Shown: positions 17,806 to 26,987, counted from the first letter of the stretch. The stretch: 64,000 bases of DNA from Rhizobium sp. C1 (GCF_021026335.1 NZ_JAJNCY010000007.1:1-64000); one strand, 5' to 3'. Translations and numbers: made by a program. The notes: generated from the letters alone by a model not told the origin.

Positions 17806-18039
17806 CTATTCGCGATCCACGGGCCCCGCGCCCGGCAACCCCTCGTCCCGCTCATCCGCCTCCCCCTCGCGCCGCGCTCGCGACTGCGCCTTGCGCCGCA
17901 TGAGATTGGCCCTGAGCGCTCCGGCAAGCCGCTTCTTCTCCGCTTCCTTCTCGCGCCGCAGAGCCTCCTTGGCCCGCTTGCGCGATTCCGCATCGCGCAT
18001 CTCGCCCTTGTCGCCTGTCTCGTCTGCGCCGGACGTCAT
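17806..18039 (-). CDS. Small basic coiled protein, conserved upstream of murA
   Basis: The 77-residue product is highly charged: an acidic start 'MTSGADETGDKGEMRDAESRKRAKEAL', a long predicted helix, and the core 'LAGALRANLMRRKAQSRARREGE'. Small proteins with an 'LRxNLxRRKAQxRAR' core are widespread and unnamed in Rhizobiales near murA; this is recalled, not searched. The ATG at 18039 is preceded by a GGGGGCGGGG purine stretch. The frame is open to 18294 but would run into the tRNA gene. Function unknown. Confidence 0.65.
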   Translation of the reverse strand: MTSGADETGDKGEMRDAESRKRAKEALRREKEAEKKRLAGALRANLMRRKAQSRARREGEADERDEGLPGAGPVDRE

Positions 18040-18221
18040 CGCCCCGCCCCCGTCTCGCGTTGTTGAAAATGAAGCAAAGCCCATAGCGCAGAACGCGCCG
18101 CCAAGAAAGCGTGCTGAACTTCTCAAAAAACTTGCCTCCCAGCGCTTGCGCCGCCGGATAACATGTGGCAATAGGCACCCCGCTTCACCCGACACGCCAA
18201 CGCGTCGCTCCGGGATCAGAT

Positions 18222-18296
18222 GCTGCGGTAGCTCAGTGGTAGAGCACACCCTTGGTAAGGGTGAGGTCGAGAGTTCAATCCTCTCTCGCAGCACCA
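18222..18296 (+). tRNA. tRNA-Thr (GGT)
   Basis: This is a complete tRNA with acceptor GCTGCGG/TCGCAGC (one G-T pair), D-arm TAGCTCAGTGGTAGAGCA, anticodon stem-loop CACCCTTGGTAAGGGTG with GGT, T-arm GAGAGTTCAATCCTCTC and an encoded CCA. The 3' end is followed within 100 nt by an MNT–HEPN pair. Confidence 0.98.
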
Positions 18297-18393
18297 GTTT
18301 TTTCCGACATCATTCTAGTGTAATAAGATCGATGAAGACATCGAACTGCGCGTCACGTGTAGCTCACACCTGGCAGCAAGCGAGGCGTTCACC

Positions 18394-18732
18394 ATGGCAA
18401 AGATCGACCCATCCACACGCGAGGCAGCCGGCGCATTCCTTGAAGCAGCCCGCCGGACGTTTTCGATCAGCGGTGCGATGCTGTTCGGCAGCCGTGCGCG
18501 TAATGACAATTCGCCGGACAGCGATGCAGACCTTGCCGTTTTCCTGAAAGGTGACGTCGGCTCTTTCGTGCCGACGAAGCTCGCCATGGCGGACATCGCT
18601 TACGATGTCCTTCTCGAGAAGGGCATCTTGATCCAGCCTTTGCCGATCTGGGAACAGGAATGGCAACACCCCGAGCGCTACCCCAACCCGCGTCTCCTGG
18701 CGAATATCCGGCGCGACGGCATCGCTCTATGA
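18394..18732 (+). CDS. MNT-type nucleotidyltransferase (antitoxin of an MNT–HEPN module)
   Basis: This is a minimal nucleotidyltransferase of 112 residues with the DNA-polymerase-beta-like active site. GS at residues 32–33 ('LFGSRARND') is followed by the metal-binding DxD at residues 44 and 46 ('SDADLAVF'). In characterised MNT–HEPN systems the MNT protein neutralises the HEPN RNase, in some cases by adenylylating it. The TGA stop overlaps the start of the HEPN gene as ATGA, so the two are translationally coupled. The module lies directly behind tRNA-Thr. Confidence 0.9.
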   Translation: MAKIDPSTREAAGAFLEAARRTFSISGAMLFGSRARNDNSPDSDADLAVFLKGDVGSFVPTKLAMADIAYDVLLEKGILIQPLPIWEQEWQHPERYPNPRLLANIRRDGIAL

Positions 18733-19115
18733 ACCCTGCCGACTTCATGACGAAGGCCGCACGGGCGCTGGCATCGGCGCGATTGCTGCTTGAGGCAGGC
18801 GATACCGACGGCGCCTGCAACCGCATCTATTATGCGATGTTCGATGCCGCCAAAGCGGCGCTTCTGGCGACCGGCGCGCCACCGGAAGCAATCGATGCCA
18901 AGACGCATAGCGGTCTGATCGCGGCTTTCAGCCTTCATGTCGTGAAGCGCGGCTTTGTTGCCGCTGACCATGGCCGGTCATTCAACCGGCTTCACGAACT
19001 GCGCATGATCGCGGACTATCGCGGCGATAGTATTGAGGAACCTCAGATCCTGCAGGCTGTCGCCGACACAACTGCCTTTATTGCAGCGGTCGAAGCCCTG
19101 GTGAAAGAACGCTGA
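18729..19115 (+). CDS. HEPN-domain protein (UPF0332-type toxin candidate)
   Basis: This 128-residue all-helical HEPN protein has the start 'MNPADFMTKAARALASARLLLEAGD', then 'ACNRIYYAMFDAAKAALL', then 'KTHSGLIAAFSLHVVKRG', typical of UPF0332. A candidate RNase motif of the Rx4–6H form is R83-SFNRL-H89, followed by 'ELRMIADY'. The start is ATG 18729, overlapping the MNT stop by 4 nt; an upstream in-frame ATG at 18660 would lie deep inside MNT. It probably acts as a ribonuclease toxin held in check by MNT. Target RNA unknown. Confidence 0.88.
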   Translation: MNPADFMTKAARALASARLLLEAGDTDGACNRIYYAMFDAAKAALLATGAPPEAIDAKTHSGLIAAFSLHVVKRGFVAADHGRSFNRLHELRMIADYRGDSIEEPQILQAVADTTAFIAAVEALVKER

Positions 19116-19140
19116 CCTGCAACGCTGTTTCCGGTGCCAC

Positions 19141-19344
19141 TCACCGCTTCTGATAGCGCGACCGCACCCAGAACACCCCGAAAAACGCCGCGATCACCGC
19201 CACGCCGACAATCACCGCCAGAACCGGCGAAAAGCCGCCGATCCAGAGCACGATGTTGGGCATGAAATAAAGCGCCAGCCCCGCCACCACGAGAAAGATC
19301 GCGGCGGCGATGGCGGATTGGCGGGTTTCGTTGTCGCCCGCCAC
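19141..19344 (-). CDS. Small two-helix membrane protein
   Basis: This 67-residue protein has two hydrophobic segments (about residues 10–30 and 36–58) and a basic tail 'RSRYQKR', so it is probably an inner-membrane protein with a cytoplasmic C-terminus. No family recognised. It starts 1 nt after the stop of the upstream acetyltransferase and is surely co-expressed with it. It converges on the HEPN gene with a 25-nt gap. Confidence 0.65.
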   Translation of the reverse strand: MAGDNETRQSAIAAAIFLVVAGLALYFMPNIVLWIGGFSPVLAVIVGVAVIAAFFGVFWVRSRYQKR

Positions 19345-19345
19345 G

Positions 19346-20035
19346 TCAGATATCCTCGGCGAGATCGGAGCGGATCTGCTGGAGCGAACGGATCTGCTGG
19401 CCCTGCGGGTCGAAATTGTCGGTCGCGAGCCAGGTCTCGAAGGCTTCGTTCAGCGCCGGCCATTCGGCGTCGATCATCGAATACCAGGCCGTGTCGCGGT
19501 TCTTGCCGCGCGAGATGATGTGCTGGCGGAACACGCCTTCGAACTGGAAACCGTAGCGCTCGGCTGCGCGCTTGCTGGCAGCATTGCCGTTGTGACACTT
19601 CCATTCGTAGCGGCGATAGCCGAGATCTTCGAAGACATGCTTCGCCATCAGGTAATGCGCTTCGGTCGAAAGCCGCGTACCGGCCATCGCCTTGCCATGC
19701 GCCACGCCGCCGACTTCCACCACGCCATTGGCCGGGTCGGCGCGCATGTAATTCGCCATGCCGACGACCTTGCCGGACGCATTGTCGATGAAGACTTCCG
19801 TCAGCCATCCAGCTTTCTTGACCGCGTCCAGCCATTCCATGAATTCGGTTGCCGAATGAAAGTCAGGTGCGGCGAAATAGGCAAGCAAGTCGTTGATTTC
19901 ATTTGCCCCGCCAAGGGCTGCAAACAGCGCCTCGCCATGAATTTCGCGCTTGTAGGGAAGGACCGTAACGTAGCGTCCGGCAAGCGTCACAGGGGCTGGT
20001 GCGGGACGCGAAGTCCAATGTTCAAGGTCGATCAT
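19346..20035 (-). CDS. GNAT-family N-acetyltransferase (RimJ/RimL-like)
   Basis: This 229-residue acetyltransferase of the RimJ/RimL/YdaF type has unknown substrate. The N-terminal part 'LAGRYVTVLPYKREIHGEALF' and the core 'VVGMANYMRADPANGVVEVGGV', 'TEAHYLMAKHVFEDLGYRRYEWKCHNGNAASKRAAERYGF' are the family's beta4–alpha3–alpha4 elements, with the typical 'N..S...AERxGF' ending. The frame is open to 20215, but ATG 20035 with AGG upstream gives a normal N-terminus. Operon with the small membrane protein. Confidence 0.87.
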   Translation of the reverse strand: MIDLEHWTSRPAPAPVTLAGRYVTVLPYKREIHGEALFAALGGANEINDLLAYFAAPDFHSATEFMEWLDAVKKAGWLTEVFIDNASGKVVGMANYMRADPANGVVEVGGVAHGKAMAGTRLSTEAHYLMAKHVFEDLGYRRYEWKCHNGNAASKRAAERYGFQFEGVFRQHIISRGKNRDTAWYSMIDAEWPALNEAFETWLATDNFDPQGQQIRSLQQIRSDLAEDI

Positions 20036-20257
20036 TTCAAGCCTGGTTTCTGCATGCAGCATGCGAAATGTGAGGAGCAATGGAGCATAAGCGTAAGTCC
20101 GGCACAATCGATTTCTCGCACGTAAATCCGGGCTTACGCAACGCCTCCGCGCAGCACCCCGAGTTCTGCACTTTACAATTATCAATTTATTTACACAGAA
20201 AAGACTTAATTCCATCTAGCTAAAACAGAGTCAATTCGACCGAACCGGATATTGTCG

Positions 20258-22107
20258 ATGAAGATATTCTCTCGCTATGGACTTGTCCCGACGATTACCG
20301 TCGCCGTAGTCGCCATCGTGCTGCTGTCAATTTCCCTTGTCGGCTACGTGACGGCAAACACCGTCAACGACCGCATTCGCGAAGAGGCGATCACCGGACA
20401 GGACCGCAGTCTCCGGATCGCCGCGCAGATCATCGGCAGCCAGCTGCCGGACGTGAAGGTGAGCTATGACGCGAACGGCAATGTCGATAAGATCGTCATG
20501 AAGGACATCCCCGCAAGCTTCGCCAATCACGACATGATCGACACGGTCGGCCGCATTTCCGGCGAAACCGCGACCATCTTCCGCTGGGACGACAAGAGCA
20601 AGGACTTCTGGCGCATGACGACGAACATCGTCAAGCCGGACGGCAAGCGCGCGGTGGGCACGCAGCTCGGCGAAAAGAGCGCCGCCTATCCTTCCGTCGT
20701 CGGCGGCAAGACCTATCGAGGCGCGGCGGTCATCCTGGGAAGCGATTATTACACGATCTACCAGCCGATCCTTTCGGACAGCGGCACCGTGATCGGCATT
20801 CTCTATGCCGGCGTGAAGGCTGCAAAGATCAAGGAGATTTCGACGACCATTCTCTACCGCGTGGCCGCCGCTGCAGCGGTGGCGCTTGTGCTGGCGGCAT
20901 TGGCGACGGTCCTCATGTCGAGCAGGATTCTGGGCGGCGTCCGCAAATTGACGGCCAAGGCCCGCGCGATGACGGAAGGCGATCTCGCCGCGAACGTCCC
21001 GAACCTCGACCTGCGCAATGAGATCGGCGAGCTGTCACGCGCGGTCAACCGCTTCCGCGAGAACGCGCTCACGGCCCGGGAGACAGAGCAGGAGGCAGCC
21101 CGCCTTCGCGAGACAAGCCGGGAGGAGCGCAATGCGCGCGAGGCGGCCCGCAATGCGGATGTGGAAGAAATCAAGTCTTCGGTCCACAGTCTCGCCGGCG
21201 GCATCGCAAAGCTCGCCGAAGGTGACCTGACCGTCAACATCGCGACGCGCCTCCATGAAGAACTTGAACCGCTGCGCAGCGACTTCAATCAGGCGGTCGC
21301 GCGCCTGCGGCAGACGCTGAGCCAGGTGTCAGCCAATATCCATTCCATTGATGACAGTTCCGAAGAGATGCGCGCCGCATCCGAAAGCCTGGCCACACGG
21401 ACGGAACAACAGGCTGCATCGCTCGAACAAACCTCCGCGGCGCTGGATGAGATTACCACGACCATCCGCAACGCCTCCGAAAAGGCGAACGAGGCAGCCC
21501 GGCTGGTCAGCACCGCCAAGCAGAATTCGGAAACCTCCAGCCTTGTTGTCGGCGATGCAATTTCCGCCATGGGTCGCATCGAGGCGGCCTCCACGGAAAT
21601 TTCGAGCATCATCAACGTCATCGACGAAATCGCCTTCCAGACCAACCTCTTGGCTTTGAACGCAGGCGTGGAGGCTGCCCGCGCTGGAGACGCCGGAAAG
21701 GGCTTTGCGGTCGTGGCGCAGGAGGTTCGCGAGCTGGCCCAGCGCTCGGCCACTGCCGCCAAGGATATCAAGAGCCTGATCGAAAAATCCGGCAATGAGG
21801 TAAATGCGGGCGTCACGCTCGTCCGCAAGACCGGCGACGCGCTGACGCGCTGCAGGGGATCGCAGGCCAGGTCGCCCGCATCAACGACTATATTTCGGCG
21901 ATCGCTTCGAGTGCACAGGAACAGTCGATCGGGCTCGGAGAGATCAACCAGGCCGTGACCCGCATGGACCAGATGACGCAGCAGAATGCAGCCATGGTCG
22001 AGGAGACAGCCGCGCTGACGCACCGGCTCGCCGGAGACGCACGAACCCTTGCGGATGTTATCGCAGCATTCAATCTGCAGGATGCAAGGTACACTCGGGC
22101 GGCCTGA
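20258..22107 (+). pseudogene. Methyl-accepting chemotaxis protein, frameshifted by an 8-bp tandem duplication
   Basis: The intact gene would encode about 613 residues: TM1 (about 8–30), a periplasmic single-Cache-type sensor (about 35–195), TM2 (about 201–222), two HAMP units, and a signalling domain with the tip '[21 protein letters not shown]'. At 21836–21851 the octamer gacgcgct is repeated in tandem. Removing one copy restores the expected '[30 protein letters not shown]' and a frame running to TGA 22105–22107. As written, the frame leaves the signalling domain at about residue 529 and stops at 21958. It could be a mutation, a slippage-switched locus or a base-calling error. Confidence 0.85.
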
Positions 22108-22155
22108 GACGCCTTGCGCCGCAGGGTTGTCCGCTCAACGCGAATTGAAGTTTTC

Positions 22156-22183
22156 AAAAGGCGCCGGTTGCCCGGCGCCTTTT
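22156..22183. terminator. Bidirectional terminator between the chemotaxis receptor and DUF533
   Basis: aaaaggcgccgg (22156–22167) and ccggcgcctttt (22172–22183) form a perfect 12-bp stem with a 4-nt loop, flanked by A4 and T4. It works as a terminator in both directions for the two convergent genes, whose stops lie at 22107 and 22190. Confidence 0.85.
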
Positions 22184-22189
22184 CGCGTA

Positions 22190-22894
22190 TCAGGCCTTCG
22201 CACCCGAAACCGCGACGTCGATATGGTCGACCAGCGCATCAGGCAATTGCAGCCTGCCAGCCAGAAGGTCGAGATAACCACGCTCGGCGCGCGTATCCGG
22301 CTCGATGGCAAGGCGGGAGGCGGTGTAAAGCTCCACCTTCTGCTCCTCGCTCTGCGCCGCCGCGATCAGGCCGTCGAGATCGGCAGGGCGAGAGAGCTCG
22401 CTTTCAAGGAAAGCCTCGGCGTCCGGATCAAGACCCGCGCCCGAAATCTTGCCGATGATGCGGCCGCGCTCGACATCGTCGATGTGACCATCGGCACGGG
22501 CTGCGGAAATCATGGCGCGGACCAGAACGAGCGCAAAGGCGTCGTCATTGGCGTCGGACTCGGGGTGGAAGGGCGATTGTGGCGGCGGCAGCGCCAATGG
22601 ACTATCGGCCGTGACCTGCGGCGTCACCTGCTCCGGCGATTTGCCGGCCTGATAGTTCTTGTAGGCCTGATAGCCGAGCCCGGCGATTGCCGCGAGCCCG
22701 CCCACCTTCAGCGCCGAGGTCGAGAGCTTGCGCCCCGTCTTGGTGCCGAGCAACAGGCCGGCGATAGCGCCTGCTGCGAGCGGATTGCGCCGCGCCATGT
22801 CCAGCGCATTCTGAGCAGTGCCGCCGAGCGATTTGCCCGCGCCTGTCCCCTGGCTCCCGAGGAATTGTTCCAGCAGTTTCTTGGCGTCAAACAT
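22190..22894 (-). CDS. DUF533 / TerB-like family protein
   Basis: This 234-residue protein of family DUF533 (YebE-like) has an N-terminal helix region with a glycine/alanine-rich hydrophobic stretch (about residues 35–75, 'NPLAAGAIAGLLLG', 'VGGLAAIAGLGYQAYKNYQ'), probably membrane-associated. A proline-rich linker follows, then a TerB-like helical domain 'LVRAMISAARADGHIDDVERGRI' (about 120–230) with the conserved 'ADGHID' acidic motif that may bind metal. Function unknown. It converges on the chemotaxis receptor gene. Confidence 0.85.
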   Translation of the reverse strand: MFDAKKLLEQFLGSQGTGAGKSLGGTAQNALDMARRNPLAAGAIAGLLLGTKTGRKLSTSALKVGGLAAIAGLGYQAYKNYQAGKSPEQVTPQVTADSPLALPPPQSPFHPESDANDDAFALVLVRAMISAARADGHIDDVERGRIIGKISGAGLDPDAEAFLESELSRPADLDGLIAAAQSEEQKVELYTASRLAIEPDTRAERGYLDLLAGRLQLPDALVDHIDVAVSGAKA

Positions 22895-22963
22895 CTTGTT
22901 CTCCGTCTCGTTTCCGAAACGGAGATAGGTGCGGCAAGTCGGCTTTTCAAACTCGGGTGAGGA

Positions 22964-23602
22964 TCAGCCGCGCAGAGCGCAGGCTTCCGCAGCGAGCTTG
23001 GTGATGCCCGCCCAGTCGCCGCCAGCGACCAGTTCCTTCGGCGCAACCCAGGAGCCGCCGACGCAGACGATGTTCGGCAGGCTGAGATAATCCTTGGCGT
23101 TCTTCAGCGAAATTCCGCCCGTGGGGCAGAACATCGTGCCGGCAAAGGGCGATGCGAGCGACTTGATGTAATTGGCGCCGCCCGCCTGTTCGGCGGGGAA
23201 GAATTTCAGAACATCATAGCCCTCTTCCTTCAGCGTCATGATCTCGCTGGACGTGACGGCGCCGGGCAGAAGCGGAACGTCGCTTTCGCGCGCCGCATCG
23301 AGAAGTCCGCGCGTTGAGCCGGGGCTGACGATGAACTGCGAACCGGCAGCAACCGCCTGCTCGAAATGCCTGGCGTTGAGGATCGTGCCGGCACCGGCAA
23401 CGGCACCCTCAACCTCGTTGGCAACCGCCTTGATGGCGTCGAGGGCTGCGGCCGTGCGCATGGTGATTTCGATCGCCTTCAGGCCGCCGGCGACGAGCGC
23501 GCGCGCCAGAGGCACGGCATGCGCCACATCCTCGATGATCAGAACCGGCACGACCGGCTGGAGCTTCAGGACCGAAAGGAGCTTTTCCGTCTTCGCCGAC
23601 AT
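22964..23602 (-). CDS. eda: KDPG/KHG aldolase
   Basis: This is 2-keto-3-deoxy-6-phosphogluconate aldolase, the last step of the Entner–Doudoroff pathway, splitting KDPG to pyruvate and glyceraldehyde-3-phosphate. The 212-residue product has the active-site 'GLKAIEITMRT' Glu, 'GAGTILNARHF', and the Schiff-base lysine in 'DVLKFFPAEQAGG', then 'FCPTGGIS'. The frame is open to 23725, but ATG 23602 has GAGG 8–9 nt upstream and gives a normal length. edd is not adjacent. Confidence 0.95.
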   Translation of the reverse strand: MSAKTEKLLSVLKLQPVVPVLIIEDVAHAVPLARALVAGGLKAIEITMRTAAALDAIKAVANEVEGAVAGAGTILNARHFEQAVAAGSQFIVSPGSTRGLLDAARESDVPLLPGAVTSSEIMTLKEEGYDVLKFFPAEQAGGANYIKSLASPFAGTMFCPTGGISLKNAKDYLSLPNIVCVGGSWVAPKELVAGGDWAGITKLAAEACALRG

Positions 23603-23809
23603 GATGATCGCCTCATTTAAACCGATTGAAGTTGCGCATCTAGTTAGCGAATGCATGGGCATCTGTCGAGCCCTTTGCGCTGCATCAAAACATGTCCGAG
23701 GGAACCGGAATAGTGTCTTGCGCATATATTAACGGGGGAGGCTTGAGCTTTACCAGTGCGTTAGCCTATAAAGGAGGCGACCGCGACAGGTGCAAGGGAT
23801 ACTGATCGT

Positions 23810-24292
23810 ATGGCCAAGGAAATCGAGCGTAAGTTTCTGGTTCGCAACGACAGCTGGAAATCCGGTGCCGACGGTGGGTCTCGTATTCAGCAGGCCTATA
23901 TCCTCGCCATGGATGGCCGCAACATGCGGGTTCGGGTTCGCGACAAGCGCAAGGCGACGCTGACGATCAAGGCTGGCGGCCATGGCATGACGCGCGACGA
24001 GTTCGAATTCGACGTGCCGGTGGACGAGGCGCTGCCGCTCTTCCAGCTCAAGCTGGGAAATCTCATCGAAAAGACGCGCTACAAGGTCAAGGTCGCCAGA
24101 CATGTCTGGGAGATCGACGTTTACGCTGGCGCATTGCAAGGGCTGATCGTCGCCGAAGTCGAAATGAAATCCGAAAAGGAAACGCCCGAAATCCCCGAAT
24201 GGATCGGACCGGAACTGACCGGCAACCCGGCCTATTCCAACCAGGCGCTGGCGCTTTCGGGCCTGCCGGCAGACATCTATGCCGAAGCTTGA
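23810..24292 (+). CDS. CYTH-domain protein (triphosphate tunnel metalloenzyme)
   Basis: This 160-residue CYTH protein begins with the signature 'EIERKFLV' (ExExK, residues 4–8) that coordinates metal and triphosphate. Arg/Lys-rich strands lining the tunnel follow ('MRVRVRDKRKATLTIKAG', 'EKTRYKVK') and an 'EVEMKSE' acidic strand closes the barrel. Bacterial members usually hydrolyse inorganic triphosphate. It overlaps the start of the CHAD gene by 14 nt, the classic CYTH–CHAD pairing linked to polyphosphate metabolism. Confidence 0.93.
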   Translation: MAKEIERKFLVRNDSWKSGADGGSRIQQAYILAMDGRNMRVRVRDKRKATLTIKAGGHGMTRDEFEFDVPVDEALPLFQLKLGNLIEKTRYKVKVARHVWEIDVYAGALQGLIVAEVEMKSEKETPEIPEWIGPELTGNPAYSNQALALSGLPADIYAEA

Positions 24293-25187
24293 TCCTGCAA
24301 AACCTCTCTCCCGCTCCGTTCCGGAGCTTGCACGCCACCACCTCGACGCCGCAATCGAGCAGCTTGACGAACAGCGCAACGGCATTGAAACCGCCGTCCA
24401 TCAGGCGCGCAAGCATCTGAAGCGCGTTCGCGCCCTTATCCGCCTCGTTGAGCATACGCATCCCAGGCATTTCAAGCCGATCCGGCGGGCGCTCTCGGAA
24501 GCCGCCCGCGGCCTGAGCGAAGTACGCGACGCAACGGCACTGATCGAATGCGCGGACAGCCTCAGGCCCTATCTGGAGGCGCGCAATGCCGGCGACATGG
24601 CGCAGCCCCTGAAGGAAGCGGTCGAGAGACGGCGCGATCTGCTGGCGCTGGAGGCCCCGTCCCTGGCCCGCCTGACAGACCCGGTCATCGAGGCCTGCCG
24701 CAAGGCCGCGTCTGATGTTGATGGCGCCGCTTTCGGCCATCGCGAAGATGCCCCGGTCGTGCTGGCGGAAGGCCGCAGCCGAAACCACCAAAAGGCGCGC
24801 GCCACGCTGGAAGTCTGCCATCATGGCGGCCATCCGGAAGCCTTTCACGATCTGCGCAAATGCGCGCAGGCCACCGTCTTCCAGGCCGGTTTTCTGGCTG
24901 AGGCATGGCCCTTCGCCATGGCCGCCGAGGCTGCCGAAGCCAAGACGCTGACCGACATTCTGGGGCACGAACACGATCTGGAAGTGCTCAACATCCTGCT
25001 GCATGCCGAGCCGCATCTCTTCGGCGCCATTGCCGACCGCGACCGCTTGGCCGAGCTGATCATGGAGCGCCGCGCGGCACTTCGACATGATGCCATGGCG
25101 GTTGCGGGCAGGCTCTATCCCGAAGGGGCGAAACGCGAGGCGAAGCGTTTCGCAGCACTCTGGCAGCTTGCGGCCGCAAAAAAGTGA
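24279..25187 (+). CDS. CHAD-domain protein
   Basis: This 302-residue protein with one CHAD domain is an all-helical fold rich in conserved histidines. 'VHQARKHLKRVRALIRLV' near residue 40 and a second 'FHDLRKCAQATVFQ' plus 'LGHEHDLEVLNILL' further on are the two internal half-repeats. CHAD proteins bind polyphosphate and localise to polyphosphate granules. It is translated in overlap with the CYTH gene. In-frame alternatives shorten the overlap, but ATG 24279 gives the natural N-terminus. Confidence 0.9.
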   Translation: MPKLDPAKPLSRSVPELARHHLDAAIEQLDEQRNGIETAVHQARKHLKRVRALIRLVEHTHPRHFKPIRRALSEAARGLSEVRDATALIECADSLRPYLEARNAGDMAQPLKEAVERRRDLLALEAPSLARLTDPVIEACRKAASDVDGAAFGHREDAPVVLAEGRSRNHQKARATLEVCHHGGHPEAFHDLRKCAQATVFQAGFLAEAWPFAMAAEAAEAKTLTDILGHEHDLEVLNILLHAEPHLFGAIADRDRLAELIMERRAALRHDAMAVAGRLYPEGAKREAKRFAALWQLAAAKK

Positions 25188-25274
25188 GCAAGCCTTGACG
25201 ATTGTCAGCCCGTGGCGACAATCCGCTCATCCGAGACAATTGAGTTTTCCGGCAGACGGGAGTATTTCCGCGCC

Positions 25275-26222
25275 ATGACCGACATTATCGACCACACAGC
25301 TGAAGCCAACGGCGCCTTTACCGTTGCCGCCCTTTATCACTTCGCCGCCTTCCCGGATTACAAGTCCTTCCGGGAGCCGCTGCTGGAGGCCTGCCGCCAG
25401 AACAATATCTGCGGCTCGCTGCTGATTGCCCGCGAGGGGATCAACGGGACGATCGCAGGCCCGGCCGAAGGCATCGCCAATATCCTCGCCTTCATCCGGT
25501 CGCGACCCGAGTTCCGCAATCTGGAACACAAGGAGAGCTTCGCGTCGAAGAAGCCCTTCCTGCGCATGAAGGTGCGGCTGAAGAAGGAAATCGTGACGAT
25601 GGGCGTCGAGGATATCGACCCCACCCAGATCGTCGGCACCTATGTCGATGCCAAAGACTGGAACGCACTGATCTCCGATCCTGAGACCATCGTCATCGAC
25701 ACACGCAACGATTACGAGACCGCCATCGGCATTTTCAAGGGCGCGATCGATCCGAACATCAAGACCTTCCGCGAGTTTCCGGACTGGGTGCGCAATAATC
25801 CCGGCCTGCACAACAAGCCGAAGATCGCCATGTATTGCACCGGCGGCATCCGCTGCGAAAAGTCGACCGCTTTCATGAAGCAGCTCGGCTTCGACGAGGT
25901 CTATCACCTCAAGGGCGGCATCCTGAAATATCTGGAAAATGTACCTGCCGAGGAAAGCCTCTGGGAAGGCGACTGCTTCGTCTTCGACGAGCGCGTCGGC
26001 GTCGGCCACGGACTGGAAGAAGGCGAGTACAAGCTCTGCCGCGCCTGCCGCTTCCCGCTCAAGGCCGAGGATACGAGTTCGCCTCTCTTCGAGGAAGGCG
26101 TGTCCTGCCCGCATTGCCACGACAGCCGCACGGAAGAAGACCGTGAACGCTTCCGCCAGCGCCAGCTTCAGATGAAACTGGCGAGGAAGCGCGGCGAAAA
26201 GCATCTGGCTCCGCAAGGGTGA
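25275..26222 (+). CDS. trhO: tRNA uridine(34) hydroxylase TrhO (rhodanese-like)
   Basis: TrhO (YceA) makes 5-hydroxyuridine at the wobble position of certain tRNAs. The 315-residue product has an N-terminal acylphosphatase-like region '[15 protein letters not shown]', then a rhodanese domain (about residues 120–220) with the active-site loop '[16 protein letters not shown]'. A C-terminal cysteine-rich part follows ('LCRACRFPL', 'CPHCHDSR'). Start ATG 25275 gives the normal length; ATG 25212 would add 21 residues. Monocistronic. Confidence 0.93.
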   Translation: MTDIIDHTAEANGAFTVAALYHFAAFPDYKSFREPLLEACRQNNICGSLLIAREGINGTIAGPAEGIANILAFIRSRPEFRNLEHKESFASKKPFLRMKVRLKKEIVTMGVEDIDPTQIVGTYVDAKDWNALISDPETIVIDTRNDYETAIGIFKGAIDPNIKTFREFPDWVRNNPGLHNKPKIAMYCTGGIRCEKSTAFMKQLGFDEVYHLKGGILKYLENVPAEESLWEGDCFVFDERVGVGHGLEEGEYKLCRACRFPLKAEDTSSPLFEEGVSCPHCHDSRTEEDRERFRQRQLQMKLARKRGEKHLAPQG

Positions 26223-26228
26223 GATCAT

Positions 26229-26260
26229 AAAAAACCGCCCGTGTCTTGCGACACGAGCGG
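26229..26260 (-). terminator. Intrinsic terminator of the nitroreductase gene
   Basis: ccgcccgtgtc (26235–26245) and gacacgagcgg (26250–26260) form an 11-bp stem with one G-T pair and a TTGC/GCAA loop. It is followed on the minus strand by T6 (26234–26229), 28 nt past the nitroreductase stop. Confidence 0.8.
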
Positions 26261-26287
26261 GGCCATCCCGGGGTCAAGGATGTAAAA

Positions 26288-26935
26288 TCAGGCGACCTTG
26301 GAAATGAACTGGTCCTTCGGGCGGCGAACCTTCTTCAGGTTGGCCAGCCAGTCACCCTCAGCCTGGCGATAGCCGAGCGGCAGGAGCGTGACGGAGCGCA
26401 GGCCGCGCGCCTTGAGGCCGAGGATTTCATCGACCTGGGCCGGGTCGAAACCTTCCATCGGGGTCGCGTCAACGCCTTCGAAGGCAGCAGCGGTGATGGC
26501 GAGACCAAAGCCGATATAGGCCTGGCGGGCGGCATGCTCGTAGTTCACCTGAGCATCGCGGGGAGGATAGGTGTTCAGCAGCATCTGGCGATAGTTTTCC
26601 CAGCCTTCGTTGGTAAAGCCGCGCTCTTCGTTCACCAGGTCGAACATCGCGTTGATGCGCTCGGGCGTGTAATTGTCCCAGGCTGCGAAGACCAGGAGGT
26701 GCGAGCCTTCGGTCACCTGCGCCTGGTTCCAGGCAGCCGCCTGGATCTTGGCGCGGACTTCCGGGTTCGTCACGACGATGATTTCATAGGGCTGCAGGCC
26801 GCTGGAGGTCGGCGCCAGGCGAGCCGCTTCGAGAATGCGTTCAACCTTGTCTTCGGAAACCTTCTTCGAAGGGTCCATCTTCTTCGTCGCGTAGCGCCAG
26901 TTCAGTTTGTCGATCAGCATAACAGTTGCCTTCAT
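26288..26935 (-). CDS. NAD(P)H-dependent nitroreductase-family oxidoreductase
   Basis: This 215-residue FMN-dependent nitroreductase probably reduces quinones, nitroaromatics or other electrophiles. The N-terminus 'NWRYATKKMDPSKKVSEDKVERILEAARLAPTSSGLQPYEIIVV' holds the flavin-binding Arg/Ser cluster. 'AARQAYIGFGLAITAAAFEGVDATPMEGFD' is the dimer-interface helix region seen in NfsB-like enzymes. ATG 26935 has GGAG 9 nt upstream. It is divergent from an HxlR regulator across a 115-nt gap with three inverted repeats. Confidence 0.88.
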   Translation of the reverse strand: MKATVMLIDKLNWRYATKKMDPSKKVSEDKVERILEAARLAPTSSGLQPYEIIVVTNPEVRAKIQAAAWNQAQVTEGSHLLVFAAWDNYTPERINAMFDLVNEERGFTNEGWENYRQMLLNTYPPRDAQVNYEHAARQAYIGFGLAITAAAFEGVDATPMEGFDPAQVDEILGLKARGLRSVTLLPLGYRQAEGDWLANLKKVRRPKDQFISKVA

Positions 26936-26987
26936 GTTGCAATTCTCCGCCATTCGCGCCATTTGAAGGAGAGCAAGCGGCTGGAGG

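Noticed and set aside
17544-17993. A 149-residue minus-strand frame behind the small basic protein gene
   Set aside because: It overlaps the better-supported 77-residue gene in another frame, is Arg-rich without domains and has no start signal.
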